DNA from: Clostridia bacterium
Lineage (GTDB): Bacteria; Bacillota_A; Clostridia; Oscillospirales; CAG-272
Direction of reading: 5' to 3'
DNA: 7,694 nucleotides
NCBI GenBank assembly: GCA_017546745.1
Contig: JAFYRZ010000061.1
Coordinates: 1-7,694, forward strand
Shown: positions 1-6,448 of the stretch, piece by piece
How positions within the stretch are numbered: the first letter of the stretch is position 1
How the letters are laid out: each line of letters begins with the position of its first letter
Notes under the pieces: model-generated
Told to the model about the DNA's origin: nothing
The model's input: the letters and a program-made list of their open reading frames with translations, nothing else
The model's database searches: none
Translations under genes and position numbers: made by a program

Positions 1-600
1 ACTGATTTCTTGGCTGAACTTAATGGGAGTAGCATCTTGAAGGTGAGTTCTTCCGCTCTTAACGATACCTTCGTTTTCAGCTTCAAGTCTCTTTAAGGTT
101 TCAATTAAAAGGTTTGCAGCGGGAATAAGCTTATCTTCAAGAGCAATAACTGCAGCAATATGCATTGCAGTGGGGAAGGTGTCGTTTGAAGATTGGCTCA
201 TGTTAACGTCATCGTTGGGGTGAAGGAGCTTCTTACCGAGGATCTGGTTAGAACGGTTAGCGATAACCTCGTTAGCGTTCATGTTGGACTGTGTACCGGA
301 GCCGGTCTGCCATACTACGAGGGGGAAGTTCTCGATGAGAGCGCCGGACATAACCTCGTCACAAGCGGCGCTGATCGCCGCAAGCTTCTCGTCGGTCATC
401 TTCTCGGGGCGAAGCTTATTATTAGTGATAGCCGCCGCCTTCTTAAGTATTCCGAAAGCGTGGATTATTTCCTTGGGCATGGTCTCGATACCAACGCCGA
501 TCTCAAAGTTCTCGTGGCTTCTCTGTGTCTGTGCCGCCCAAAGACGGTCTGCGGGCACCTTCATTTCGCCCATAGAATCGTGTTCTATACGGTATTCCAT
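1..600 (-). CDS. fumC: Fumarate hydratase, class II (FumC), 3'-truncated by the window edge
   Basis: Class II fumarase reversibly hydrates fumarate to L-malate in the cytoplasm; it is an iron-independent homotetramer. Only the first 200 codons are present (the family is about 460 residues), so the signature loop containing GSSxMPxKxN lies off the left edge. Visible family motifs are [13 protein letters not shown] (residues 100-112), MSQSSND (134-140) and [10 protein letters not shown] (183-192), whose His186 belongs to the substrate site. The start is the ATG at 600-598, preceded by AAAGGA about 10 nt upstream. The gene follows the hydrogenase after 65 bp and is probably in the same transcription unit. 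With the upstream malate dehydrogenase-like gene it would form the oxaloacetate-malate-fumarate branch. Oddity: codon use changes abruptly near 195-205. Residues 1-135 use GAG 8 / GAA 4 and CAG 5 / CAA 0, whereas residues 136-200 use GAA 6 / GAG 0 and CAA 3 / CAG 0. GC also falls (see findings). Family identity is secure. Confidence 0.95.
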   Translation of the reverse strand, partial: MEYRIEHDSMGEMKVPADRLWAAQTQRSHENFEIGVGIETMPKEIIHAFGILKKAAAITNNKLRPEKMTDEKLAAISAACDEVMSGALIENFPLVVWQTGSGTQSNMNANEVIANRSNQILGKKLLHPNDDVNMSQSSNDTFPTAMHIAAVIALEDKLIPAANLLIETLKRLEAENEGIVKSGRTHLQDATPIKFSQEIS

Positions 601-622
601 ATTATTTATATCCTTTCTTTTT

Positions 623-657
623 ACCGCGAGGGCGGGTCGCTTCCCCTCCCTCTCGGT
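623..657. repeat. Imperfect inverted repeat (hairpin) in the hydrogenase-fumC spacer
   Basis: ACCGCGAGGG (623-632) faces CCCTCTCGGT (648-657) with one mismatch. A further GGG (634-636) can pair with CCC in 643-646, so the spacer mRNA can form a GC-rich stem-loop. In the direction of transcription (minus strand) the hairpin is followed by AAAAAG, not a T run, so it is not a standard intrinsic terminator. It could be a processing or stability element, or could attenuate transcription into fumC. The pairing is seen; the role is inference. Confidence 0.5.
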
Positions 658-665
658 GTATCCTT

Positions 666-2096
666 TTATTTCAAAATAGATACGGCGTCCGTGATGGTCT
701 TTTCAAGCGCCTCACGGCCGTATTTGTCAACCTCTGCCTTGTTCTTCTCGCCGTGGGTAAGACAGCCCGCACCGTTGATACAGCCGCCAATACATGCCAT
801 ACCCTCGATAAAGTTGCCGTCAAGAACACCCTTGCCGAGCTTAAGGAGCGCAAGCTTACACGCCTCGATGCCGTCGCAAACGACAGGCTTTATCTCAAAG
901 TCGATATTCTGCTCCTTCATAGCCTCGGCAGCCGCGTCGGTAAGTCCGCCGCTTCTTGCAAATATTCTGCCGAAGTAGGACGCGTTATCAAGAACACCGT
1001 CCTCAAAGGTGGAAAGGTCAAAGTCACGGCTGTCAAAGAGTGCCTGAAGCTCCTCAAAGGTGAGGACCGAGTCAACGTAGGGCTTAACCTCATCGAGCGC
1101 CGCCTCCGCCTTCTTCGCAGTACACGGACCGATAAAGACTACCCTCGCACCGGGGGTGGTCTCCTTGATGTACTTCGCAAGAACGCCCATGGGCGACATA
1201 TTGTGAGATATCTTATCTACGAGCTTCGGATGTGCTGTCTTGATGTACTGAACGAACGCAGGACAGCAGGAGCTTGTAAGTATACCCTTCTCGGAAAGCT
1301 CCTTCGCCTCGGCAAGCGCTACCATATCAGCGCCGAGCGCCGCCTCTATAACGTCGTGGAAGCCGAGCCTCTTAAGACCGGTAACCACCTGCCCGAGCCT
1401 TGCGTAGGAGAACTGGCTCGAGATAGAGGGAGCAACGATAGCGTACGCCTTATATGCGCGCTCACCCGTCTCGGTCTTAGAATTTTTAAGAATATTTACG
1501 GTGTCAAGGATAAACGACTTATCCGAGATCGCGCCGAAGGGACACTGATAAACGCAAGCGCCGCACTGAATGCACTTGGAGTTATCGATAGCGGCAGACT
1601 TGTCCTCGTTCATAGAGATCGCCTTTACCTTGCACGCGTTCTGGCAAGGGCGCTTACGGCTTACGATAGCCGCAAAGGGACAAACCTTTGCACACGCGCC
1701 GCACTCCTTGCACTTGGATTTATCTATATGAGCAACGTGGTTGTGGTCGAACGACAGAGCCCCGAACTTACATACGTCCTCACAGCGGTGGGCAAGACAG
1801 CCGCGACAGGCGTTGGTTACCTCGTAGCCGCCGACGGGACACTCGTCACAGGCGATATCGATAACCTCGATAACGTTGGGGTTAGTCTTATCTCCGCCCA
1901 TAGCGAGCTTAACTCTCTCGCCGAGTATTGCGCGCTCCTTGTATACACAGCAGCGCATCGTAGCCTCCTTACCCGGGACGATCATAGTAGGGATGTCGAG
2001 GATATTTTCAAGAAGCTTATCCTCCCAGGCGAGCCTTGCGACCTCGCGGAGGACCTTATATTTTAAGTGCTGGACCTTTGTATCAAATTTTCTCAT
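666..2096 (-). CDS. Group B-type [FeFe]-hydrogenase catalytic protein
   Basis: 476 residues. The protein interconverts protons plus low-potential electrons and H2 at a binuclear-iron H-cluster, presumably in the cytoplasm with ferredoxin. H-cluster motifs are L1 TSSCCPAF (274-281; Cys278 the predicted cluster ligand, Cys277 the predicted proton-relay cysteine), L2 IGPCTAKK (322-329; Cys325) and L3 MACIGGC (433-439; Cys435, Cys439). The N-terminal half holds sixteen cysteines in ferredoxin-like spacing: 83/86, 97/100/105/109, 129/132/135/139, 151/155 and 175/178/181/185, enough for three or four [4Fe-4S] clusters. IGPC in place of the MPC of group A enzymes, MACIGGC in place of MACPGGC, and the absence of the N-terminal [2Fe-2S] domain point to group B, whose physiological role is poorly settled. 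The start ATG has AAGGTGG 6 nt upstream, overlapping the stop codon of the dehydrogenase 9 bp away, which suggests coupled translation. No maturases are nearby. Confidence 0.92.
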   Translation of the reverse strand: MRKFDTKVQHLKYKVLREVARLAWEDKLLENILDIPTMIVPGKEATMRCCVYKERAILGERVKLAMGGDKTNPNVIEVIDIACDECPVGGYEVTNACRGCLAHRCEDVCKFGALSFDHNHVAHIDKSKCKECGACAKVCPFAAIVSRKRPCQNACKVKAISMNEDKSAAIDNSKCIQCGACVYQCPFGAISDKSFILDTVNILKNSKTETGERAYKAYAIVAPSISSQFSYARLGQVVTGLKRLGFHDVIEAALGADMVALAEAKELSEKGILTSSCCPAFVQYIKTAHPKLVDKISHNMSPMGVLAKYIKETTPGARVVFIGPCTAKKAEAALDEVKPYVDSVLTFEELQALFDSRDFDLSTFEDGVLDNASYFGRIFARSGGLTDAAAEAMKEQNIDFEIKPVVCDGIEACKLALLKLGKGVLDGNFIEGMACIGGCINGAGCLTHGEKNKAEVDKYGREALEKTITDAVSILK

Positions 2097-2105
2097 TTTC
2101 CCACC

Positions 2106-3053
2106 TTAGAAAGTAACGCTTTTTATAACTGCCTTAAGAGCCTCTGCCGAGTCGTGAAGCTTCTTAAGCTCCTCATCGGTAAGATTCTGGGTGATAATAG
2201 AGCGAACGCCGGTATGGTCAACGAGAGAAAGCGAGCTTAAGCAAACGTCCTTGATTCCGTACTCTCCGTCGTGGAGGGAGGAAACGGTCATCGCGGTATC
2301 AGCCGCTCCGCTCAAGCATTTTACGATGTGCGTCGAGGTCATACCGATGCCGTAAACGGTGCAGCCCTTACGGGAGATGATCTTTCCGCCCGACTTTCTT
2401 ACGTAGTTCTCTACGTCCTCGCGGTTATACTCGTTGGGAACGTTGTACGCAGAAGCGATAGACTGATTGAACTCGTTGAGCGGAACGCCCGCGATGGTAG
2501 CGGTGGACCAAGCAACGAAGGAGGTATCTCCGTGCTCACCGAGAACGTTTGCGTGTACCTGCTGCTTGTTTACGTTGTAGATCTCTGCAAGACGGGTACG
2601 AAGACGGATGGTGTCAAGCACGGTACCGGTTCCGAATACCTGGTTCTTGGGAAGACCGGTAAACTGAAGGAACGCGTAGGTAAGGATATCTACGGGGTTT
2701 GCAACGATAACGTAGATAGCGTTGGGGGCAACCTTAACTATCTCGTCTGCAATACCCTTAAGTATGCCGATGTTGGTCTGAACGAGCTCAAGCCTTGACT
2801 GACCGGGCTTTCTTCCGATACCGGAGGTGATGATGACCACGTCGGAGCCGACCGCATCCTCGTAAGAGCCTGCGTAGATATCGCAGTTGTCGATGAAGGG
2901 GGTCGCCTGCTTGATGTCAAGCGCCTCGCCGAGCGCCTTGTTGGTGTTTATATCGATAAGAACTACCTCCGATGCCGCGCCGCGGGTAAGCAGAGCGAAT
3001 GCGGTGGTCGAGCCGACAGCGCCGGCGCCTATAATAGTGACTTTCTTTTGCAT
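2106..3053 (-). CDS. mdh: LDH-fold NAD-dependent 2-hydroxyacid dehydrogenase, probably malate dehydrogenase
   Basis: 315 residues, full length for the LDH/MDH family. It has an N-terminal Rossmann fold with GAGAVG (9-14) and Asp34 at the end of the second strand, indicating NAD rather than NADP. The catalytic set is present: Arg87 (family Arg109), Asp147 (168), Arg150 (171), His174 (195, in GEHGD) and Thr232 (246). The specificity position 102 is Arg81, in GIGRKPGQSR; lactate dehydrogenases have Gln there and malate dehydrogenases Arg. The predicted reaction is therefore oxaloacetate + NADH to malate, fitting the fumarase downstream. The rest of the sequence (LDTIRLR, GEHGDT) is typical of the LDH-like branch, and homology pipelines may call it L-lactate dehydrogenase. 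I chose the ATG at 3053-3051 because CAGGAG lies about 8 nt upstream and MQKKVTIIGAGAVG is the normal family N-terminus. It starts 17 bp after the phosphatase gene. Confidence 0.88.
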   Translation of the reverse strand: MQKKVTIIGAGAVGSTTAFALLTRGAASEVVLIDINTNKALGEALDIKQATPFIDNCDIYAGSYEDAVGSDVVIITSGIGRKPGQSRLELVQTNIGILKGIADEIVKVAPNAIYVIVANPVDILTYAFLQFTGLPKNQVFGTGTVLDTIRLRTRLAEIYNVNKQQVHANVLGEHGDTSFVAWSTATIAGVPLNEFNQSIASAYNVPNEYNREDVENYVRKSGGKIISRKGCTVYGIGMTSTHIVKCLSGAADTAMTVSSLHDGEYGIKDVCLSSLSLVDHTGVRSIITQNLTDEELKKLHDSAEALKAVIKSVTF

Positions 3054-3070
3054 TGTAATTCTCCTGATGT

Positions 3071-4243
3071 TTAAAAATAACTTACTTTGATTCGTTTGCC
3101 CATCTTTTTGAGACACTCGGAAAGCTCTCCGACAAGGTTCATCTTAATGTTGAAGTTTATCGGAAGATCGGGGTTCTGATGTGCGGGGTTTATCGCCCTG
3201 CCAACGTAGAAGTTTATATCCGTTGCCTCCTCGAAGAGGAGCCTGCTTATAAGCGACGCGCCGTCCTTCTTAAAGTTCCAATGCTCGTAAAGCGCGTTGT
3301 CACCAAGGTAGTCCTTTGCGTACTCAATAACCTTATTCATCGTTATAACTCCCTCGGTAACGAGGTCAACGCCCTCGATATGCGCGATCGGGGGAACGTC
3401 GCTACGCTCAAATTTAAGCGTTGCCGTAACCGGCTTGCCGAGGAATTTTGCCGCGATAGACGAGGTCGTACCGCCGCATATGATATGCTTGCCCTCCTTG
3501 GAGAAGAAGAGCGACATCATTCGGTCTGCATCGTCCCTGTTAGAGGGCGGGCCGAAGAGGATGTTCATCGGCTCTCTCTTTCTTATCTTGATGACGCAGG
3601 CGGTCGTATCGTCGCCCGGTGCGTGGCCGTAAAGCTTGTCGCACTCGTCAACGAGCATCGTAGAAAGATTTTTAGCCGTATAGCCGCCGGCAACGAGCGC
3701 CTGCATAAACGCGGCGATCTCCTCGCGCCTCCAGCCGAAATTGTATTTACCGCCAAGCCCCGCGTGCGGACATCCGTCGCTCATAGCGATAAAGGTATCG
3801 TCCTCGCGCAGGTGGATGGTGGATTTGTAGATCTTTTTGCCGCCGATATTCATCTCGGTCTTAGGATAATCGTAGATCTCGAAATCTCTTATGATGATCA
3901 CGTGGGGATTATCGTACTGAATGATCTCGGCGACCTCGTTATTCTGAAGATGAATTATCGTAAAAGTGGAGTATGCAACTCCGCGAAGCGAGCATACCGG
4001 CAGTGTCGCGGCTATGGTGGAAACGCACTCCTCTATCGGAAGCCCCGCCGCCATCATAGTAGAGATGATCTTGGAGGTAAGGGTCGAGAGGATACTCGCC
4101 TTAACGCCCGAGCCAAGACCGTCCGCAAGCACGATCACCGTCGAGTTCTCGTTCTCGCCAACTACGTCAACGTGGTCGCCGCAAAGCTCCTCGCCGGCGT
4201 GGTTTATGCTCTTATATCCTATATCTGCACATAAATCATTCAT
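3071..4243 (-). CDS. SpoIIE/PP2C-type protein serine phosphatase linked to HydS
   Basis: About 390 residues. The N-terminal ~220 residues are a PP2C/SpoIIE-type metal-dependent phosphatase domain, numbered here from the GTG at 4246: Asp24 (GDHVD), Asp42 (ADGLGSG), Asp157 (MSDG) and Asp212-213 (GDDTT) match the acidic residues that bind two Mn/Mg ions. Residues 225-391 form an additional C-terminal domain I do not recognise, with a Gly-rich stretch (CGGTTSSIAA, 257-266). No transmembrane segment is evident, so it should be cytoplasmic. The gene overlaps the end of hydS: the hydS stop is 4238-4236 and possible starts are GTG 4246-4244 or ATG 4243-4241. AAGGAG lies 7 nt before the GTG and 10 nt before the ATG; I prefer the ATG, but either is possible. 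Overlap with a sensory hydrogenase gene is the arrangement described for phosphatase-linked group C (C3) [FeFe]-hydrogenases, implying it is the output of that sensor. Its phosphoprotein substrate is unknown and no kinase or STAS protein is in the window. Confidence 0.88.
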   Translation of the reverse strand: MNDLCADIGYKSINHAGEELCGDHVDVVGENENSTVIVLADGLGSGVKASILSTLTSKIISTMMAAGLPIEECVSTIAATLPVCSLRGVAYSTFTIIHLQNNEVAEIIQYDNPHVIIIRDFEIYDYPKTEMNIGGKKIYKSTIHLREDDTFIAMSDGCPHAGLGGKYNFGWRREEIAAFMQALVAGGYTAKNLSTMLVDECDKLYGHAPGDDTTACVIKIRKREPMNILFGPPSNRDDADRMMSLFFSKEGKHIICGGTTSSIAAKFLGKPVTATLKFERSDVPPIAHIEGVDLVTEGVITMNKVIEYAKDYLGDNALYEHWNFKKDGASLISRLLFEEATDINFYVGRAINPAHQNPDLPINFNIKMNLVGELSECLKKMGKRIKVSYF

Positions 4244-5912
4244 CACCGATCGACTCCTTAAGCTTTGTCAGGGCGATCTTGGTCTCTGCCGCGGTCTCTC
4301 CGAGAAGCGAAGCGATCTCCTGTACGATCCTCATCTGCTTCTCAACCACCTTATCAGCTACCTCTACGGTGTGTCTGCTGATAAGCTCCTTTCTTTCCTT
4401 CGCCTCGACCTCGTCGGTAACGTCACGCATGATTCCTATTATCATTCTGGAATCCGCGTCGTAAAGCACGGACTGCTCTACGTACTTTTTATATTCTGCG
4501 AGGTAAACTCGCTTGTTCTTGATATTTCTCTTCGTATTCTTCGCCTGGGAGAAGAGGGTAGGATCAAGAATACGCACGACCGGCTCTCCAAGCACGTCGG
4601 AGGCGGATCTTATATTCATGATCTTCCTTGCGGAGTTGTTTATCTGCTGTACCTCAAGGTCCTCGTTAAGAACGATAAGTCCGGTGGGGGTATTCTTAAC
4701 GATGGTATCCGAGAAGCTCTCCGCCTTATCCTTAAGGAAGGGCAGACACATAGAGACCTCCGCCTTACCCTGGATCACCGCGATAGCCTTATCACGGCAG
4801 GAGTTATATCCGCAGGTTCCGCAGTTAAGCTCGTCGGAGGGCTTAAACTTACCCATCTGGCGAAGCACCGCCATGATCTCGACCTCACCGGGCTCGGGAA
4901 GCTTATGCTCGATCGCGGAGAAGTTCTTTCTAAGCTCGGCGCTGTTCGGCTGCTCGACGTCAAAGTCGCGCTTACCCGCGTAGCTTGCAACCTTAAGATA
5001 ATCGCTTACGAGGGGCTTTTTGCCTCTTGACATAACGGGGCCACCGATGCAGCTGCCGATGCAGGCAGACATCTCGATAAAGCACTTATGTACCTTGCCG
5101 CTTGCGATATCGTTAAGAGCCGTCATACAGCTCTCAACACCGTCTATCGCCATATAGGTGTAGCCGGGAGCATCCTGCACCATCGTCTTAAGCACACCGC
5201 CCGTCGTCGGGAAGAAGCGCGCACGGCTGTTCTCATCGGAGTCGCACTCGCATTCGAGGGTAACGCCGTCCTCCTTAAGCATCTGGTCAAGCTCCTCAAA
5301 GGTAAGCACCGCGTCAACGATGCCCTCGTAATACTCCGCCTCGTCCTTCTTCGCAACGCAGGGTCCGATAAATACGGTCTTTGCATTCGGAATACGCTTT
5401 TTAATATCACTGCAGTGCGCCTGCATAGGCGACATTACGTCTGCAAGATATTCAAGGCAGGAGGGGAAGCGCTTCTGTATAAGCAGGTTGATGGAATGAC
5501 AGCAGGAGGTTATGATAACGTCTCTTTCCTCTTCGGCGATCATTCTCTCGTATTCTCTTTTTACTATCGTTGCGCCAACGGCGGTCTCCTCGACCGCGAA
5601 GAAGCCGAGCTTCAAAAGCGCCCTACGCATAGCCTCGATACCAGCTCCGTCGTAGTTTGCAATGAAGGAGGGCGCAAGGCTGACCACTACGGGGTCGCCC
5701 GACTGGAGGAACACTCTGGTCTTCTCTATTCCGTCAGCGATCTCCTTAGCGTTCTGGGGACACTGCACAACGCAGTTTCCGCAAAGAATACACTCGTTTC
5801 CGATTATGTGCGCCTGGTTTCCGGAGAAGCGAATTGCCTTGATAGGGCATTTTCTTACGCAACGGAAGCAGGACTTACAGTTTGATTTTTTAAGTGTTAA
5901 GCAGCTTGCCAT
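4236..5912 (-). CDS. hydS: Sensory PAS-domain [FeFe]-hydrogenase homologue (HydS, group C type)
   Basis: 558 residues. Order of domains: 2x[4Fe-4S] ferredoxin (Cys12/15/18/22 and 41/44/47/51); H-cluster domain with TSCCHS (135-140), IGPCVAKK (183-189) and SACIGSC (282-288), giving predicted ligands Cys138, 185, 284 and 288; a single-cluster [4Fe-4S] domain with Cys364/367/372/389 (CGTCGYNSC); a PAS domain at about 400-500; and a helical tail at about 500-558, likely a signalling coiled coil. This architecture defines the putative H2- or redox-sensing group C hydrogenases, thought to signal rather than to make H2 in bulk. His139 stands where catalytic enzymes have Pro (TSCCP), while the proton-relay Cys137 is kept. 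Start ATG at 5912-5910 has AAAGGAAG about 9 nt upstream and lies 5 bp after the preceding ferredoxin stop. The 3' end overlaps the phosphatase gene, the likely output partner. The family call is firm; the sensed signal is inferred. Confidence 0.93.
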   Translation of the reverse strand: MASCLTLKKSNCKSCFRCVRKCPIKAIRFSGNQAHIIGNECILCGNCVVQCPQNAKEIADGIEKTRVFLQSGDPVVVSLAPSFIANYDGAGIEAMRRALLKLGFFAVEETAVGATIVKREYERMIAEEERDVIITSCCHSINLLIQKRFPSCLEYLADVMSPMQAHCSDIKKRIPNAKTVFIGPCVAKKDEAEYYEGIVDAVLTFEELDQMLKEDGVTLECECDSDENSRARFFPTTGGVLKTMVQDAPGYTYMAIDGVESCMTALNDIASGKVHKCFIEMSACIGSCIGGPVMSRGKKPLVSDYLKVASYAGKRDFDVEQPNSAELRKNFSAIEHKLPEPGEVEIMAVLRQMGKFKPSDELNCGTCGYNSCRDKAIAVIQGKAEVSMCLPFLKDKAESFSDTIVKNTPTGLIVLNEDLEVQQINNSARKIMNIRSASDVLGEPVVRILDPTLFSQAKNTKRNIKNKRVYLAEYKKYVEQSVLYDADSRMIIGIMRDVTDEVEAKERKELISRHTVEVADKVVEKQMRIVQEIASLLGETAAETKIALTKLKESIGDE

Positions 5913-5917
5913 TTCAA

Positions 5918-6181
5918 TTACTTCCTTTCAGCCTCAATAGCGTCAAGAACGTTTTCCTTAAAGAATTCTCTGAAGCTCTCGGGGGTAACGCCTACGTGAA
6001 CGTCGTCGTTTATCTGAACGGTAACTCCGACCCTGTTGCATTTACCTATACAAAAGCTTCCCGTAAGAACTACGTCGTCCTCAACGTGATGCTCCGCGAT
6101 CGCCGCCTGAAACATCTCGACGATCGTCTCCGATCCCTTAAGATGGCAGGACGAGCCTACGCAAACCTGTACTATAAACAT
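5918..6181 (-). CDS. Thioredoxin-fold [2Fe-2S] ferredoxin, second of a tandem pair
   Basis: 87 residues. Cys7-x4-Cys12 (CVGSSC) and Cys44-x3-Cys48 (CIGKC) are the four ligands of a thioredoxin-like [2Fe-2S] ferredoxin, as in NuoE, HydC and the Shethna-type ferredoxins. It is a soluble one-electron carrier. It is a paralogue of the preceding gene, sharing the CxGSSCHxKGS opening, the Cx3C pair and a VSPE/VTPE-type ending before an EFF motif, which suggests tandem duplication. It starts 3 bp after its twin, with AGAGG just upstream overlapping that gene's end, and stops 5 bp before hydS. Position suggests it carries electrons to or from HydS or the group B hydrogenase. No NADH-binding diaphorase (NuoF/HydB-like) partner is present, so it is unlikely to be just the usual HydC subunit of a bifurcating enzyme at this locus. 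Confidence 0.88.
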   Translation of the reverse strand: MFIVQVCVGSSCHLKGSETIVEMFQAAIAEHHVEDDVVLTGSFCIGKCNRVGVTVQINDDVHVGVTPESFREFFKENVLDAIEAERK

Positions 6182-6184
6182 ATT

Positions 6185-6424
6185 TTACAACCTCTCAAGA
6201 ACCGCGGTCTTAAAGAACTCATCGACCGTTTCGGGGCTTACGGAATAAAACTCGTCGTTAACCGTAACGCAAACGCCGGCCTGGCAGTTGCCAAGGCAGA
6301 ACGTGCCGCCAAGCTCAACCTTGTCGGCAAGACCGTTTTCTGCGATCAACGCCTGAAGCGACTCTACTACCTTGCGAGAGCCCTTAATGTGACAGCTGCT
6401 ACCGATACAAACAGTAATTTTCAT
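6185..6424 (-). CDS. Thioredoxin-fold [2Fe-2S] ferredoxin, first of a tandem pair
   Basis: 79 residues, a complete minimal thioredoxin-like [2Fe-2S] ferredoxin. Ligands are Cys6-x4-Cys11 (CIGSSC) and Cys43-x3-Cys47 (CLGNC); an extra Cys52 is not expected to bind the cluster. The start ATG at 6424-6422 has a strong GAGGAG about 7 nt upstream. It follows rex by 24 bp and precedes its paralogue by 3 bp. The protein lacks the N-terminal helical extension of full NuoE subunits, so it resembles a free carrier or a small hydrogenase accessory subunit. The electron partner is inferred from position only: HydS, the group B hydrogenase, or an enzyme encoded elsewhere. Confidence 0.88.
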   Translation of the reverse strand: MKITVCIGSSCHIKGSRKVVESLQALIAENGLADKVELGGTFCLGNCQAGVCVTVNDEFYSVSPETVDEFFKTAVLERL

Positions 6425-6448
6425 GTTTTTCTCCTCAAAATGATTGAT

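Noticed and set aside
623..657. Intrinsic terminator ending the operon before fumC
   Set aside because: In the direction of transcription the stem is followed by an A-rich stretch, not T residues, and fumC begins only 22 bp later.
753..2066. Long plus-strand open frame (437 codons) opposite the group B hydrogenase
   Set aside because: The minus-strand gene has clear H-cluster and ferredoxin motifs. The plus frame is a low-information Arg/Leu/Val-rich mirror with no recognised motif. The same applies to the antisense frames at 193-978, 2271-2798, 3179-4234, 3966-5030, 5088-5885 and 5894-6466.
3054..3116. N-terminal extension of the malate dehydrogenase-like gene to an ATG at 3116
   Set aside because: It would overlap the end of the phosphatase gene by 46 bp, lacks family homology in its first 21 residues, and the internal ATG at 3053 has a strong CAGGAG ribosome binding site and the normal family start.
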